Shown: piece by piece, positions 55,058 through 63,883 of the stretch | Layout: every line of letters begins with the position of its first letter | How positions within the stretch are numbered: position 1 is the first letter of the stretch | NCBI RefSeq assembly: GCF_010500865.1 | Contig: NZ_JAAAWN010000016.1 | Location: 24,748-88,747 of the forward strand | DNA from: Alteromonas profundi | GTDB taxonomy: Bacteria; Pseudomonadota; Gammaproteobacteria; Enterobacterales; Alteromonadaceae | Length of the DNA: 64,000 nucleotides | Direction of reading: 5' to 3' | Translations under genes and position numbers: made by a program | The notes under the pieces: model-generated | Database searches by the model: none | Told to the model about the DNA's origin: nothing | What the model saw: the letters and a program-made list of their open reading frames with translations, nothing else

Positions 55058-55388
55058 TCTTATAAAACTTCACTTTATTCCTGTAGAGCGTCACCTTGTT
55101 CCTGTAAAAGGTCACTATAATCCTGTAGAGCGTCACCTTTCTCCGATAAATGGTCACTATAATCCTGTAGAACGTCACCTGCTCCTATAAAAACTCACTT
55201 TAATCCTGCAGAAAGTCACCAGCTCCTGTAAAAGATCACTTTAGTCCTGCAGAAATTCACCTGCTCCTGTAAAAGGTCACTTTAGTCCTGCAGAAATTCA
55301 CCTGCTCCTGTAAAAGGTCACTTTAGTCCTGCAGAAAGTCACCAGCTCCTGTAAAAGATCACTTTAGTCCTGAAGAACGTCATATTGC
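55058..55388 (+). repeat. Array of 16 direct repeats of 20-21 bp (iteron-like)
   Basis: Units share the core TCCTGyAnAAnnTCAC and start at 55058 (degenerate), 55079, 55100, 55121, 55142, 55163, 55183, 55204, 55224, 55245, 55265, 55286, 55306, 55327, 55347 and 55368. Two unit types alternate (TCCTGTAAAAGGTCACT and TCCTGCAGAAATTCACC), giving a 41-bp higher-order repeat. Spacing near two helical turns is typical of replication or incompatibility iterons. The array lies in a 1.2-kb gene-free gap after parB; the rest of that gap (54493-55057) holds only one ATTCGATCC copy. Confidence 0.85.
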
Positions 55389-55560
55389 ATCTACAAGTGG
55401 CGCCTAACTTCGAAAGGCTCTGTAGCAGGTTTGGAAAAAGAACGCATATGGGCGATTTAGTTACTAAATTGGGTCTTAAAAGTATATTCCCAATAACCCT
55501 TGCTTTATATTCATAGTTGACGCAGAGCCGGCCGCATTAAATTAATAGGAAATTCTGTTT

Positions 55561-56295
55561 ATGGAAGAACCAAAAGAAACACTATGGCGATATATGCCCT
55601 TTGCCCAGTTAGTTAGAATGCTCCAGACTCAAAAGCTCTGGGTGTCTCATGTTTCATCATTCGAGGACAAGCTCGAGGGAACCCTCGATTTTACTCACTG
55701 GAAGATTAATCCTGACGTTCGGAAGGATGCAATTGAAAACCTCATAAGTGCATTCAGTAATACATATGTTAGTTGCTGGCATTCCGCTTCTTCAGAAAGT
55801 CTCGCAATGTGGCGCCTTTATGGGGGACAAGGCTTTTCTGTTGCCGTGCAAACTGAATGGATGAGGTTAGCTAGAACCATTGAAGGTGAACTTGATTACA
55901 AGACTGACTCCATTGGAATTATTGGGGCTGTAAACTATGTTAATCCCTTCGACGGCTCTCCAGTTGAGAGAACCAAACCCAACCCTTTAGTAATTCCTAT
56001 GGGAGTAAGAAACCTATCGGCGCCATATTACTTCCAGTTTCTTATGAGAAAGTCGAGTGCTTTCGCGTATGAGAAAGAATTCAGAGCGGTATTTGACCTC
56101 AAAGGCCAAGAGGGCAGGGGGGTTGATGTACCTTTTAAGCCTGAATATCTCATTACTTGTGTGTATGTTTCCCCTGAAGCAGATGATTGGATGATAGAAA
56201 CTGTAAAAGAGTTAGTCCACCAGCAGTTCGGGTTAACTCATATCGATGTTAGGCGTTCTGATATTTCTCCTCACTTCCGTGGACACAACGCATAA
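55561..56295 (+). CDS. DUF2971 domain protein
   Basis: A 244-residue soluble protein matching the DUF2971 pattern: LWRYMPFAQLVRMLQTQKLWVSHVSSFEDKLEG at the N-terminus, then YVSCWHSASSESLAMWRLYGG and EKEFRAVFDL. The function of the family is unknown, although it occurs often in accessory and defence-rich regions. AGGAAA precedes the ATG. It is followed by two small membrane-protein genes on the same strand. Confidence 0.8.
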   Translation: MEEPKETLWRYMPFAQLVRMLQTQKLWVSHVSSFEDKLEGTLDFTHWKINPDVRKDAIENLISAFSNTYVSCWHSASSESLAMWRLYGGQGFSVAVQTEWMRLARTIEGELDYKTDSIGIIGAVNYVNPFDGSPVERTKPNPLVIPMGVRNLSAPYYFQFLMRKSSAFAYEKEFRAVFDLKGQEGRGVDVPFKPEYLITCVYVSPEADDWMIETVKELVHQQFGLTHIDVRRSDISPHFRGHNA

Positions 56296-56352
56296 TAATG
56301 CTTTTTAGCTGTGAACAGACAATCAATAAATTAGACAGGAGTTACGTTCAAA

Positions 56353-56571
56353 ATGGATTATAGAAATGCTTCAGATGAACAGCTTGTAAGAACGATTGGC
56401 GGTGGCGCTATGCCAGGGTCAATGGCCTTTGAAGGGTGCCAAGCTGAACTTAATAGGAGGCTGGCTGAAAAGTCGGTTAATGTTGCTACTAAAGCTTTAT
56501 GGATATCGGGCATTTCTGCCTTTGCGGCGCTCTGTTCTGCAGTGACATCAATATTTCAGTTTCTAGGTTAG
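56353..56571 (+). CDS. Small protein with C-terminal membrane helix
   Basis: A 72-residue protein with a polar N-terminus (NASDEQLVRTIGGGAMPGSMAF) and a C-terminal hydrophobic helix (ALWISGISAFAALCSAVTSI), so it is tail-anchored. AGGAG lies 11 bases before the ATG. It ends 3 bases before the next gene, so the two are coupled. Confidence 0.65.
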   Translation: MDYRNASDEQLVRTIGGGAMPGSMAFEGCQAELNRRLAEKSVNVATKALWISGISAFAALCSAVTSIFQFLG

Positions 56572-56574
56572 TTT

Positions 56575-57087
56575 ATGTTTGAGAATGTAGTAAAGGTTAT
56601 AAATTTCGTAAATTGGAGCTTGGTCGTTGCCACGACTGCGGTTGTAATGAGCTCATGGCAAATGTGGGCACAGCGAAAGCATAATCGTGTTTCAGTAACG
56701 CCACATCTGTCTGAGCATACTCGTACAAGTGTGAATAATGGTGTGATCTCGCTTCAATTTAATATAGCTAATAATGGAATTGGGCCGGCCTTTATCAATT
56801 CATTTACGGTTCTCCATAACGGGAAGAAAGTCGATAAGGATACCGATGTCCCTCAACTAGTAGCGGGACGCTCTAAAGTGAACATTCTTCATAGTTCGAC
56901 GCACTGGCTTGCTAAAGGAGCATCTTTGGCGGTAAACGAGAAACTTACTTTATTTTCTCTAGATGTGGGGCAAGGAAGTAAAAATCTCAAACAGGAGCTT
57001 GAGGCGGCATTTGATGAATATGATTTAGTAATTGAATATTCAAACGCCTATAAAGAACACTTTGTTTTTGATACTAGAGAAGTTTAA
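56575..57087 (+). CDS. Membrane-anchored hypothetical protein
   Basis: A 170-residue protein with one N-terminal transmembrane helix (VNWSLVVATTAVVMSSWQMW) and a soluble beta-rich domain (ISLQFNIANNGIGPAFINSF). It follows the 72-residue membrane protein within 3 bases, so the pair may form a membrane complex. No family with a known function is recognised. Confidence 0.65.
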   Translation: MFENVVKVINFVNWSLVVATTAVVMSSWQMWAQRKHNRVSVTPHLSEHTRTSVNNGVISLQFNIANNGIGPAFINSFTVLHNGKKVDKDTDVPQLVAGRSKVNILHSSTHWLAKGASLAVNEKLTLFSLDVGQGSKNLKQELEAAFDEYDLVIEYSNAYKEHFVFDTREV

Positions 57088-57373
57088 AAAAGCAGTGAAA
57101 CGGGTTAAATAAGCTTTAGAAGGCTCGAAGGAGATGGCCATACTACATCCATTTTGTTCGAGGCCTTACATTCTTAATGTTATTACCTTACTCTGACCAA
57201 TACTTTTTCTTGAGGTGTAACTTAAGAAGAAAAAATATAAATTGGCGACAGGCAAAACCGGCTACTACAAATAAGGTGTAGTGACTCATATCTAACCCGA
57301 CACTTTGATTTAAAGGTCTCGACTTGCTCTGACAGTCGGCATTAGACAAGTAACGGACCTTCAGCTTCGAGCT

Positions 57374-58342
57374 TCAATCAGCCGAAGCGTTATCGGTCTG
57401 TTGGTTTGACTTGGTAGCCGTTTTCTCTATCAATATCGGTGAAGTATCTATGTTTTTGTATTCATAGATGGCTTTTGCTCTTTTAACTAATCTTTTATCC
57501 TCTGACAAGATTGCAGAGCAGTATGCTCCCATACCTATATGACTAGCATCACTTCTAACATTCTGAATTTTATTTATTTTCCTGCATTTTTTTTCTGCTT
57601 GAAAACCCAATATATCCATAACTGCATTGCACCCAATTATGCCAAGGTACAGCGGCCATAACTCATAGCCCTGCTTATCAACGGGATCAAACCCAAAAAA
57701 CTGATCGCAGCTAACACCAGAACTTTCCATTGATGGTGATATTATGTCCCAAATTTGGGCAACCTGATTTTCCCCAGAAACACCGCCAATAGTTCCTTTT
57801 TCATCACCAAACGCAGCTCTAGTTTTTTTAATGTCGTTTCCATTTGAAATCAATTCGTCAACCATCGAATCAATTACAGGTTTGATAGTGGCAACTTTGT
57901 TAGCCATTTCTGTTCTGTCAAATGGTAAATCAGATGTTAGTCGTAAAACTTGATCCGCTAAATTTTCTGAGAGTTCTTTTAACGGTCCCTCATCTCCACC
58001 GCCGTTAACCCACACTTGAAATGGGTCAAATATGGTCTCGTCGAATTCTACGTCGGCTATTGCTTCAATATAGTTCTGATAGTTCTCAAATGGAGTAAGG
58101 TCATTGACCAGTCTTGCTTCACCAGTAATTTTCCAATTTTCATCAAATATGAGATCTAGCATTGTTGCGTCAATGTTGTTTAATACGTCTAAATATTTTT
58201 CCGGCTCGGAAGCTCGCTTGATTTCTGTAAAGTGTTCCTTCGAATAGACCCATATGACGTCATCTCTTTTGCTGAGGTTAATATGCCCTTGCAACTGTAG
58301 ACCTATAATATTTTGATCGATGTAAACTAATGGGATACTCAT
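57374..58342 (-). CDS. PIN-like domain protein (putative nuclease)
   Basis: A 322-residue protein whose N-terminus (VYIDQNIIGL) and C-terminal motifs (DASHIGMGAYCSAILSEDKRLVKRAKAIYEY) follow the acidic-residue spacing of PIN-like nucleases: Asp near residue 9, a Ser-x-x-His-x-x-Glu motif near 35 and Asp residues near the end. The middle is an insertion of about 200 helical residues. GGAG precedes the ATG. PIN-like proteins act as toxin or defence RNases, but activity here is inferred. It lies near the DUF2971 gene on the opposite strand. Confidence 0.65.
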   Translation of the reverse strand: MSIPLVYIDQNIIGLQLQGHINLSKRDDVIWVYSKEHFTEIKRASEPEKYLDVLNNIDATMLDLIFDENWKITGEARLVNDLTPFENYQNYIEAIADVEFDETIFDPFQVWVNGGGDEGPLKELSENLADQVLRLTSDLPFDRTEMANKVATIKPVIDSMVDELISNGNDIKKTRAAFGDEKGTIGGVSGENQVAQIWDIISPSMESSGVSCDQFFGFDPVDKQGYELWPLYLGIIGCNAVMDILGFQAEKKCRKINKIQNVRSDASHIGMGAYCSAILSEDKRLVKRAKAIYEYKNIDTSPILIEKTATKSNQQTDNASAD

Positions 58343-58430
58343 AAAACTCCGAGAAGACTAACGCCGAAAACTGAGGTCGGCAAAGGTGCGCAGTGTTATG
58401 CCGGTCCACGCGAACGACCGCTGTGCATTA

Positions 58431-58590
58431 TTAAAAGTTACTGCCAAGTAGCGCCCAGTTTTTGGAAAAGTATGTTTCTATTCCTTTTCCCGGATTATAC
58501 TTAGGATATAGCTTTTCGAACTCAATCCTAGCTGCCTCATACGATGTATCTTGAATTACAGAAACACCCTTTGCTAAGAATAGCTGTAGC
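58431..58590 (-). pseudogene. 3' fragment of an unknown gene
   Basis: About 50 C-terminal codons, ending at TAA 58431-58433, are open with no start: LFLAKGVSVIQDTSYEAARI and YPKYNPGKGIETYFSKNWAL. Upstream of about 58597 the sequence changes to what looks like the end of a mobile element (TGACATCTTATTTTGCCTGA). The gene was probably cut by that element. Confidence 0.5.
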
Positions 58591-58749
58591 GGCCTGACAT
58601 CTTATTTTGCCTGACCCGATTTTATCAGCATGTTCTGACCCACAATCATTGATTCTACCCTATGAGGCTGGCTCACTTTAATTAAGAATGGAACCACATT
58701 GATTAACACTGGGACTGATTTCATCGGCTTGGGCCCACTTTAATCGACT

Positions 58750-59046
58750 CTAAATTGGCAGTCCTGCTTCACGCATTTCAGCTGTCATTTCTTTCGCTCT
58801 ATTTGGTTCTAGCCCTCCAGAGAATAATTTTCTTATTTCGGATGGGCGATAGCGGAATTGTTCAGCAATGACGCGCTCATTGTAACCATGCCTGATAAGT
58901 GTCGGTTCAATTTCATATATGCGGCTAGACAGTGTTTCCTCCAAAAGGTCAACATTGATAGGTTTTATACCGACTTTGTAAGCTTCTTCTAGGGCTAATG
59001 TTAGATGTTGTTCTACCTGAAGAGGCGTACTGAGATGTTCAGCTAG
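58750..59046 (-). pseudogene. C-terminal remnant of a transposition AAA ATPase, cut by IS5
   Basis: The open frame covers STPLQVEQHLTLALEEAYKV and continues to EPTLIRHGYNERVIAEQF and EMREAGLPI before the stop. This is the C-terminal part of an ExeA/TniB/IstB-like AAA ATPase of a multi-gene transposon. The frame is interrupted at the CTAG target of IS5 and resumes at 60240. The transposon end probably lies near 58597. Confidence 0.65.
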
Positions 59047-60239
59047 GGAAGATGCGAATAAGTCCTGAATGTGAGATCATAGCTGCATAGTAAATCACAG
59101 CCATTACCGCCCATGAGCCAACAGTTAACTTTTGCCGATAGTGAGTTTTCCAGCAAACGTCGCCAGACGAGAAAAGAGATTTTCTTATCCAGAATGGATA
59201 ACCTGCTGCCGTGGTCTCAACTGCTGGAAGTGATTGAACCCTTTTATCCTAAAGCAGGCAATGGCAGACGTCCGTATGCGCTTGAGACCATGTTTCGCAT
59301 TCATTGTATGCAGCAATGGTATAGCCTCGGTGATGAAGCGATGGAAGATGCGTTATATGAAATTGCTTCGATGCGTCAATTTGCGCAACTATCACTGGAT
59401 AAAGCCATTCCTGACCGCACAACCATTATGAACTTCCGGCACTTGCTGGAAAAACACAAGCTGACTCGCCAATTATTCAAAACGGTCAATCAATGGCTGT
59501 CTGACTGCGGTGTGATGATGACGCAGGGCACACTGGTGGATGCCACGATTATTGAAGCCCCCAGCTCCACTAAAAACAAAAAGAATGAACGTGACCCGGA
59601 TATGCATCAGACCAAGAAAGGTAATGAGTGGCACTTCGGTATGAAAGCCCATATCGGTGTGGATGCCAAGAGCGGTCTGACTCATACGCTGGTGACCACC
59701 GCCGCCAACGAACATGACCTGAATCAGATGAAGAACCTGTTGCATGGCGATGAGGAATTCATCTCTGGCGATGCTGGATATCAAGGCGCAGAGAAGCGTG
59801 AAGAACTTAAAGAAAAGGATGTGGAATAGTTGATTGCTGAGCGTCCCGGAAAAGTTCGGGCACTGAAAAAGCATCCCCGCAAAAACAAAACTGCCATCAA
59901 CATCGAATATTTAAAAGCCAGCATTCGGGCGAAGGTGGAACACCCGTTTCGCATCATCAAATGCCAATTTGGTTTTATCAAAGCTCGCTATAAGGGATTG
60001 ATAAAAAATGACTCACAGTTAGCCATGCTATTCACCTTGGCGAACCTGTTTAAAGTAGACCAGATGTTACGACGACAGCCAAGATCTGTCTAAAATCCGG
60101 GAATAGCCCGGAATAAGGCCAAAATCCTGCCTAAAACAACGGCATATTGGCCTAAATTGCAAAATTAGAGTTTAAAAATTAGGCAGGTGATGCTGCGGCT
60201 TAACTAAGCGTTAAACTGCGGGACTTATTCGCAGTTTCC
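59047..60239 (+). mobile_element. IS5-family insertion sequence
   Basis: The element is 1,193 bp long, with end repeats GGAAGATGCGAATAAGTCC at 59047 and the complement of GGAAACTGCGAATAAGTCC at 60221-60239 (17 of 19 match). It is flanked by direct CTAG duplications (59043-59046 and 60240-60243), the YTAR target of IS5. Its length and ends match IS5. Its transposase gene is interrupted, so it is not self-mobile. Confidence 0.93.
59113..60093 (+). pseudogene. IS5-family transposase with premature amber codon
   Basis: The 326-codon frame has one internal TAG at 59827-59829; the same phase continues with [20 protein letters not shown] to the normal end. In related IS5 transposases the equivalent position is Trp (TGG), so a single G-to-A change explains it. 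The motifs [21 protein letters not shown] and [14 protein letters not shown] carry the DDE residues on both sides of the stop. Confidence 0.92.
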
Positions 60240-60313
60240 CTAGTTTGCGGCTAGTTTTGCGGAGCAGGCTGACTATGGGCTGAAACCTTTGTGTATTCGC
60301 GGATTCAACCCCG
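60240..60313 (-). pseudogene. Internal remnant of the AAA ATPase between IS5 and IS30
   Basis: On the minus strand this 74-bp piece is open and joins in frame to the 58750-59046 remnant when IS5 and one CTAG copy are removed. It encodes QRFQPIVSLLRKTSRKLAEH across the junction. It is cut on its other side by the IS30 element. Confidence 0.55.
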
Positions 60314-61371
60314 AAGTGCACCACTCGCTAAATTAAGCTGCTCTTCGTAATGTGTTGAACACGACCGATGGCTGTTTAAACCCAAGGCATTTCCTTGGTC
60401 TCGCATTTAGTGCTCGCTCAACAGCAGCAATCTGTTTGTCCGTCACCGTTCGCAGGTCTGTCCCTTTTCGGATGTACTGCCTCAGCAGTCCGTTAAAGTT
60501 TTCGTTCAATCCTCGTTCCCATGAGGAGTACGGATTGGCAAAGTAGATATCTGTTTTCAGCTTTTCCGCTACCAGCTCATGAGCGCAGAACTCTGCCCCG
60601 TTATCGGCGGTAATCGTTCTAACATGGCCGCGATAGCGCCATAGCATGCCAATCATAGCTCGACTTACATCAGCGGCGCTTTTCGCTGGCACTTTTCGTA
60701 TCAGATACAGTTTACTTTTACGCTCAACCAGACTGACGATGGCACCTGTACCGTTTTTGCCTAATACGGTGTCGGCTTCCCAGTCACCAAACCGCTTTTT
60801 CTTATCAACAATAGCCGGACGACGCTCAATGCCAACTCGGTTCGGAATAATTACGCGCTTCGCGCGGCTGCCTTTTCGGTACTTGCGACGACTATGTCGC
60901 AACTGCTTGTGCAGCTTGCCGCCACTGAGTTTATCGCGCTGCACGAAACCGTAAATCCATTCGTGGCTGACGCTATGCCCTATTATTTTACCTACGCCAG
61001 CAATTTGCTCAGGACTCCATTTCTGGCTCAATCCGAACTCGACGAACGTGATAGTCAGCGCTGGTACACTAGATTTCGCTGCCTGACATCGTCGTTTAAC
61101 TGTCTTAGCGTGAGCGACTTCAGGCAGATAGTGATTATCACGAATGCTGTTACGCCGGACTTCTCGACTGATGGTGCTGTGACAAACGTTCAACCGCTTC
61201 CCAATCTCCCGGTAGCTGAAACCCTCGCGTAAGTAGGCCTCGATCTGATATCGTTGTCCCTCGATCAACTGCTTGTATCTCATGGTAACTACTCATGTTT
61301 TTTGGCGATTACAGAGTACCACCAACATGCAGTTGATCTCTTCTCACCGTTTAACCATGAGTGGTGCACTT
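60314..61371 (-). mobile_element. IS30-family insertion sequence
   Basis: AAGTGCACCACTC at 60314-60326 and its complement at 61359-61371 are the inverted ends of a 1,058-bp element carrying one intact transposase gene. No clear target duplication is seen at these boundaries, so the exact ends may be off by a few bases, or flanking DNA may have been rearranged. Confidence 0.8.
60333..61283 (-). CDS. IS30-family transposase
   Basis: A 316-residue intact transposase. An N-terminal helix-turn-helix (FSYREIGKRLNVCHSTISREVRRN) is followed by a DDE domain with Asp in FGDWEADTVLG, Asp in TITADNGAEF and Glu in YSSWERGLNENFNGLLRQY. The C-terminus PRKCLGFKQPSVVFN matches the family. It reads out from near the right end of the element. 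Confidence 0.95.
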   Translation of the reverse strand: MRYKQLIEGQRYQIEAYLREGFSYREIGKRLNVCHSTISREVRRNSIRDNHYLPEVAHAKTVKRRCQAAKSSVPALTITFVEFGLSQKWSPEQIAGVGKIIGHSVSHEWIYGFVQRDKLSGGKLHKQLRHSRRKYRKGSRAKRVIIPNRVGIERRPAIVDKKKRFGDWEADTVLGKNGTGAIVSLVERKSKLYLIRKVPAKSAADVSRAMIGMLWRYRGHVRTITADNGAEFCAHELVAEKLKTDIYFANPYSSWERGLNENFNGLLRQYIRKGTDLRTVTDKQIAAVERALNARPRKCLGFKQPSVVFNTLRRAA

Positions 61372-61439
61372 ATTATCTGAATTCGGGTTTACTGAATCTG
61401 GTAAGATTTCTAATCACATTTGGTATTTAGTGCAATTAA

Positions 61440-61725
61440 CGAAGCAATTGCTGCATCGCTGAACTTGAGGAACAGTTTTGAGCAACTGGAGAACCGCAAT
61501 TTTTGGAGGAACAGTTTCGCCTGGTGCAGCAGAAGCAGGATGGGAAAAGCAACAAAGCCAATGTAACCAGGGCTGGGGGAGCTGTTTAATGAAACAGAAG
61601 AGATAGCCGCTGAACCTAACACTGAGCAGGAAGCTATTTACTCTGTCCGCACAAAGCGCAACCCGCTATCCCAAGCACCGCGTTAGGACGTGATAGTTCA
61701 CGATATTGCTGAGGAAGATAAAGTC
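61440..61725 (+). pseudogene. Decayed IS66-family transposase fragment
   Basis: In shifting frames the plus strand encodes IAELEEQF, then GELFNETEEIAAEPN, EQEAIYSVRTKRNPLSQAP and DVIVHDIAEEDKVC. These match successive N-terminal segments of IS66 TnpC. Several stops and frameshifts separate them, and the rest of the gene is missing. It is an old remnant. Confidence 0.65.
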
Positions 61726-61966
61726 TGCTTTCACTCTCCTATATTTTCTTTGTAATTAATTCAGGATAATAAGGAATTATTACAAATCTTTTAAGTACCT
61801 CCAGATCCTAAGAGCGCAGAGATGCTTCAATTTAAGCTGCCGGCAGCTTGGTGCGAGGGGAGTATTAGAATTTCATACGCACGATAACAAGCGACTGGCA
61901 TAAATGCTGCTTGCCTACAAAGTTCCGAAGTTAGGTGTATAAACCATAAACAAGAGGAAATAATTT

Positions 61967-62296
61967 ATGTCTCATAATAAATTTACTAGTTGTATTGAAG
62001 CTTGCTACAAATGTGCAACTGCCTGCGACCATTGTTCAACTGCCTGTTTGCAGGAGCCTGATCCTGCGAAAATGGCAGATTGCATACGTGCAGACTTAGA
62101 CTGTGCTGATATCTGTCGGCTAGCTGCGGCAGCAATGGCGAGAGGAAGTGAGCATGCCAAGCAAATCTGCCGTCTCTGTGCTGACATATGTGAAGCTTGC
62201 GGTGAGCTTTGTGCTAAACACGAACCGGATCATTGTCAAGAATGTGCTCGTGCTTGCAAATCTTGTGCTGATGAATGCCGTAAGATGGCTGCCTAA
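61967..62296 (+). CDS. Four-helix-bundle copper-binding protein (Csp/DUF326)
   Basis: A 109-residue Cys-rich protein with Cys residues spaced along helices (CIEACYKCATACDHCSTAC, CADICRLAA, CRLCADICEACGELC, CQECARACKSCADEC). This is the pattern of copper-storage proteins, which bind many Cu(I) ions inside a four-helix bundle. There is no signal peptide, so it resembles the cytosolic Csp3 type. GAGGAAA precedes the ATG. It lies alone among insertion sequences. Confidence 0.9.
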   Translation: MSHNKFTSCIEACYKCATACDHCSTACLQEPDPAKMADCIRADLDCADICRLAAAAMARGSEHAKQICRLCADICEACGELCAKHEPDHCQECARACKSCADECRKMAA

Positions 62297-62874
62297 GCTA
62301 AGTAAACCGTACTTTGGGAGCGCAGAAGACACATCTAGCGCAAGAGTTTCTTCATTGCGCTCTCAATATTGAGAAACACCTTTCATTAGTCCAGTATATT
62401 GGCTCGTATGGGTGACATTGAGGTCAGTTCATGCTTCTTAAGTACCGTATATTTTTGATATTATCCGCTAGAACCCTTCTTTCAGCAGAGGTCATTTTTT
62501 TGCTCGATTTTAGTTGAGGTTTCGGACCCTAAGAACCCACTGTATTCTTCCGATTCTGCTCGTATTTACTGAGGATTTAATCTCATTACTGATGCTAATC
62601 AGGTTCGACTGCTTGTTGCCACTGTATTAAAAACTCCTTTATGACTTCCTCATCTACTTGAATTAACAAAGACATGCTCACCAGGTAGTAGTATCCCATT
62701 GGCTTGGGGCTACTTGCATACCATTATTTATTTGGAAACTGCTGAGGAATCAAAAATATCTGGTGCAATTAAAGTATACCCTTAACGCACTTGTAATTAT
62801 TTAGTGCATTAATTCAAAAAATAAACCTATAATGCACTCACATTAAGACACCATTGTAAAACGCACTGAAATCT
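62297..62874. other. Intergenic stretch upstream of the serine recombinase
   Basis: No normal-length gene. A minus-strand open run at about 62600-62730 encodes MGYYYLVSMSLLIQVDEEVI and ends in TGATTAG-like sequence; it is not called. At about 62783-62868 the motif CGCACT/TGCACT/AGTGCA recurs four times (in AACGCACTTG, TTTAGTGCATTA, TAATGCACTCA and AAACGCACTGA) upstream of the recombinase gene and may be its res or operator region. A TATAAT box lies at about 62829. Confidence 0.45.
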
Positions 62875-63510
62875 ATGTTTCGAGTTTATGGGTACCTGAG
62901 AGCATCAACCGAAGAGCAAGATGCAACCAGAGCTAAAGCTGAATTAGAAAAATTTACCGAACAATTAGGGTTCGGCGTTGCTCACTGGTTTATTGAAAAT
63001 GAATCCGGCGCAAAATTACATCGGCCTGAACTTTTTAGGTTACTGGATATCGCCATGCCTGGTGACGTTTTATTAGTTGAGCAAATAGACAGGCTAAGCC
63101 GACTCAAAAGTGAAGATTGGGAAAAGTTGAAGCGGCTGATTAACGATAAGAATATTCGTATTGTTTCACTTGATTTGCCGTCCAGTTTCGCATTGATGCG
63201 CAACGCCGATGAATTCACTGAACGCATTCTCTCTTCAATTAACTCAATGATGCTTGATTTCCTTGCTGCCTTTGCCAGAAAAAATTACGAAGAGCGACGA
63301 AGGATGCAAGCGCAGGGGGTCGCCAAGGCCAAAATAGAGGGGAAGTATAAAGGCCGTCGCGAAGACAAAGACTTGCATAGCAGGATATTACAACTTCTCA
63401 ATGATGGACGTAGTTATAACTTCATTGAAAGGACGATAGGTTGCTCTAGGCACACTATTTCCAAAGTTAGCAAACGCCGCAAGGCAAAACTTGAAGAAGA
63501 GGTTCTGTAA
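62875..63510 (+). CDS. Serine recombinase (resolvase/invertase family)
   Basis: A 211-residue serine recombinase with the catalytic Ser in YLRASTEEQDATRAK (near residue 11), a resolvase core ending near residue 150 (ARKNYEERRRMQAQG) and a C-terminal helix-turn-helix (SYNFIERTIGCSRHTISKV). No ribosome-binding site is obvious; the ATG follows the TGCACT repeats. It is followed closely by a transposase-like gene, so it probably resolves cointegrates of that element. Confidence 0.9.
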   Translation: MFRVYGYLRASTEEQDATRAKAELEKFTEQLGFGVAHWFIENESGAKLHRPELFRLLDIAMPGDVLLVEQIDRLSRLKSEDWEKLKRLINDKNIRIVSLDLPSSFALMRNADEFTERILSSINSMMLDFLAAFARKNYEERRRMQAQGVAKAKIEGKYKGRREDKDLHSRILQLLNDGRSYNFIERTIGCSRHTISKVSKRRKAKLEEEVL

Positions 63511-63517
63511 CTGTGCC

Positions 63518-63883
63518 ATGAAAGCCAAACGGATTGCGCCAGAGGTACTTTTAGATCTGTCTTCACGGATGGAGCTATTCCCTGCGCGCTCCGATGAACG
63601 CAAAAACATTGTTAAATCAGCATGTGATTTATATGGTGTTTCCGAAAGCACTCTTTATCGACAACTACGTTCTGTAAACAAGCCCAAACCACTAAAGCGC
63701 ACGGATTCAGGCAAATCGAGAGTCATTCCTATATCTGAGATGGAGAAGTATTGCGAGATTATTGCCGCGTTAAAAATTCGCACCACCAACAAGAATGGAC
63801 GGCATATCTCAACGAATGTTGCTATTGATCTGTTGGAAAGTACGGGTGTTGAATCAGAATACGGTTTTATCAAGGGGTTCTAG
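63518..63883 (+). pseudogene. N-terminal part of a DDE-type transposase, truncated
   Basis: From the ATG at 63518 about 121 residues are readable. They form a helix-turn-helix N-terminus (LYGVSESTLYRQLRSVNK) of an integrase-like transposase of a multi-gene transposon. The frame stops at 63883, right after YGFIKGF, where GGGGTTCTAGGGATTTTCCCC-like sequence begins; this looks like the end of another element. The rest of the gene is not in the window. Confidence 0.6.

Noticed and set aside
55008..55190. Plus-strand ORF with VERHL/VKGHY-like repeats
   Set aside because: The repeated peptide is the translation of the DNA repeat array; the frame ends within the array and has no ribosome-binding site.
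55058..55388. CRISPR array
   Set aside because: Units are contiguous 20-21 bp repeats with no unique spacers, and no cas genes are present.
59830..60093. Separate small gene after the IS5 transposase
   Set aside because: It is in the same frame and is the C-terminal part of the transposase beyond the amber codon.
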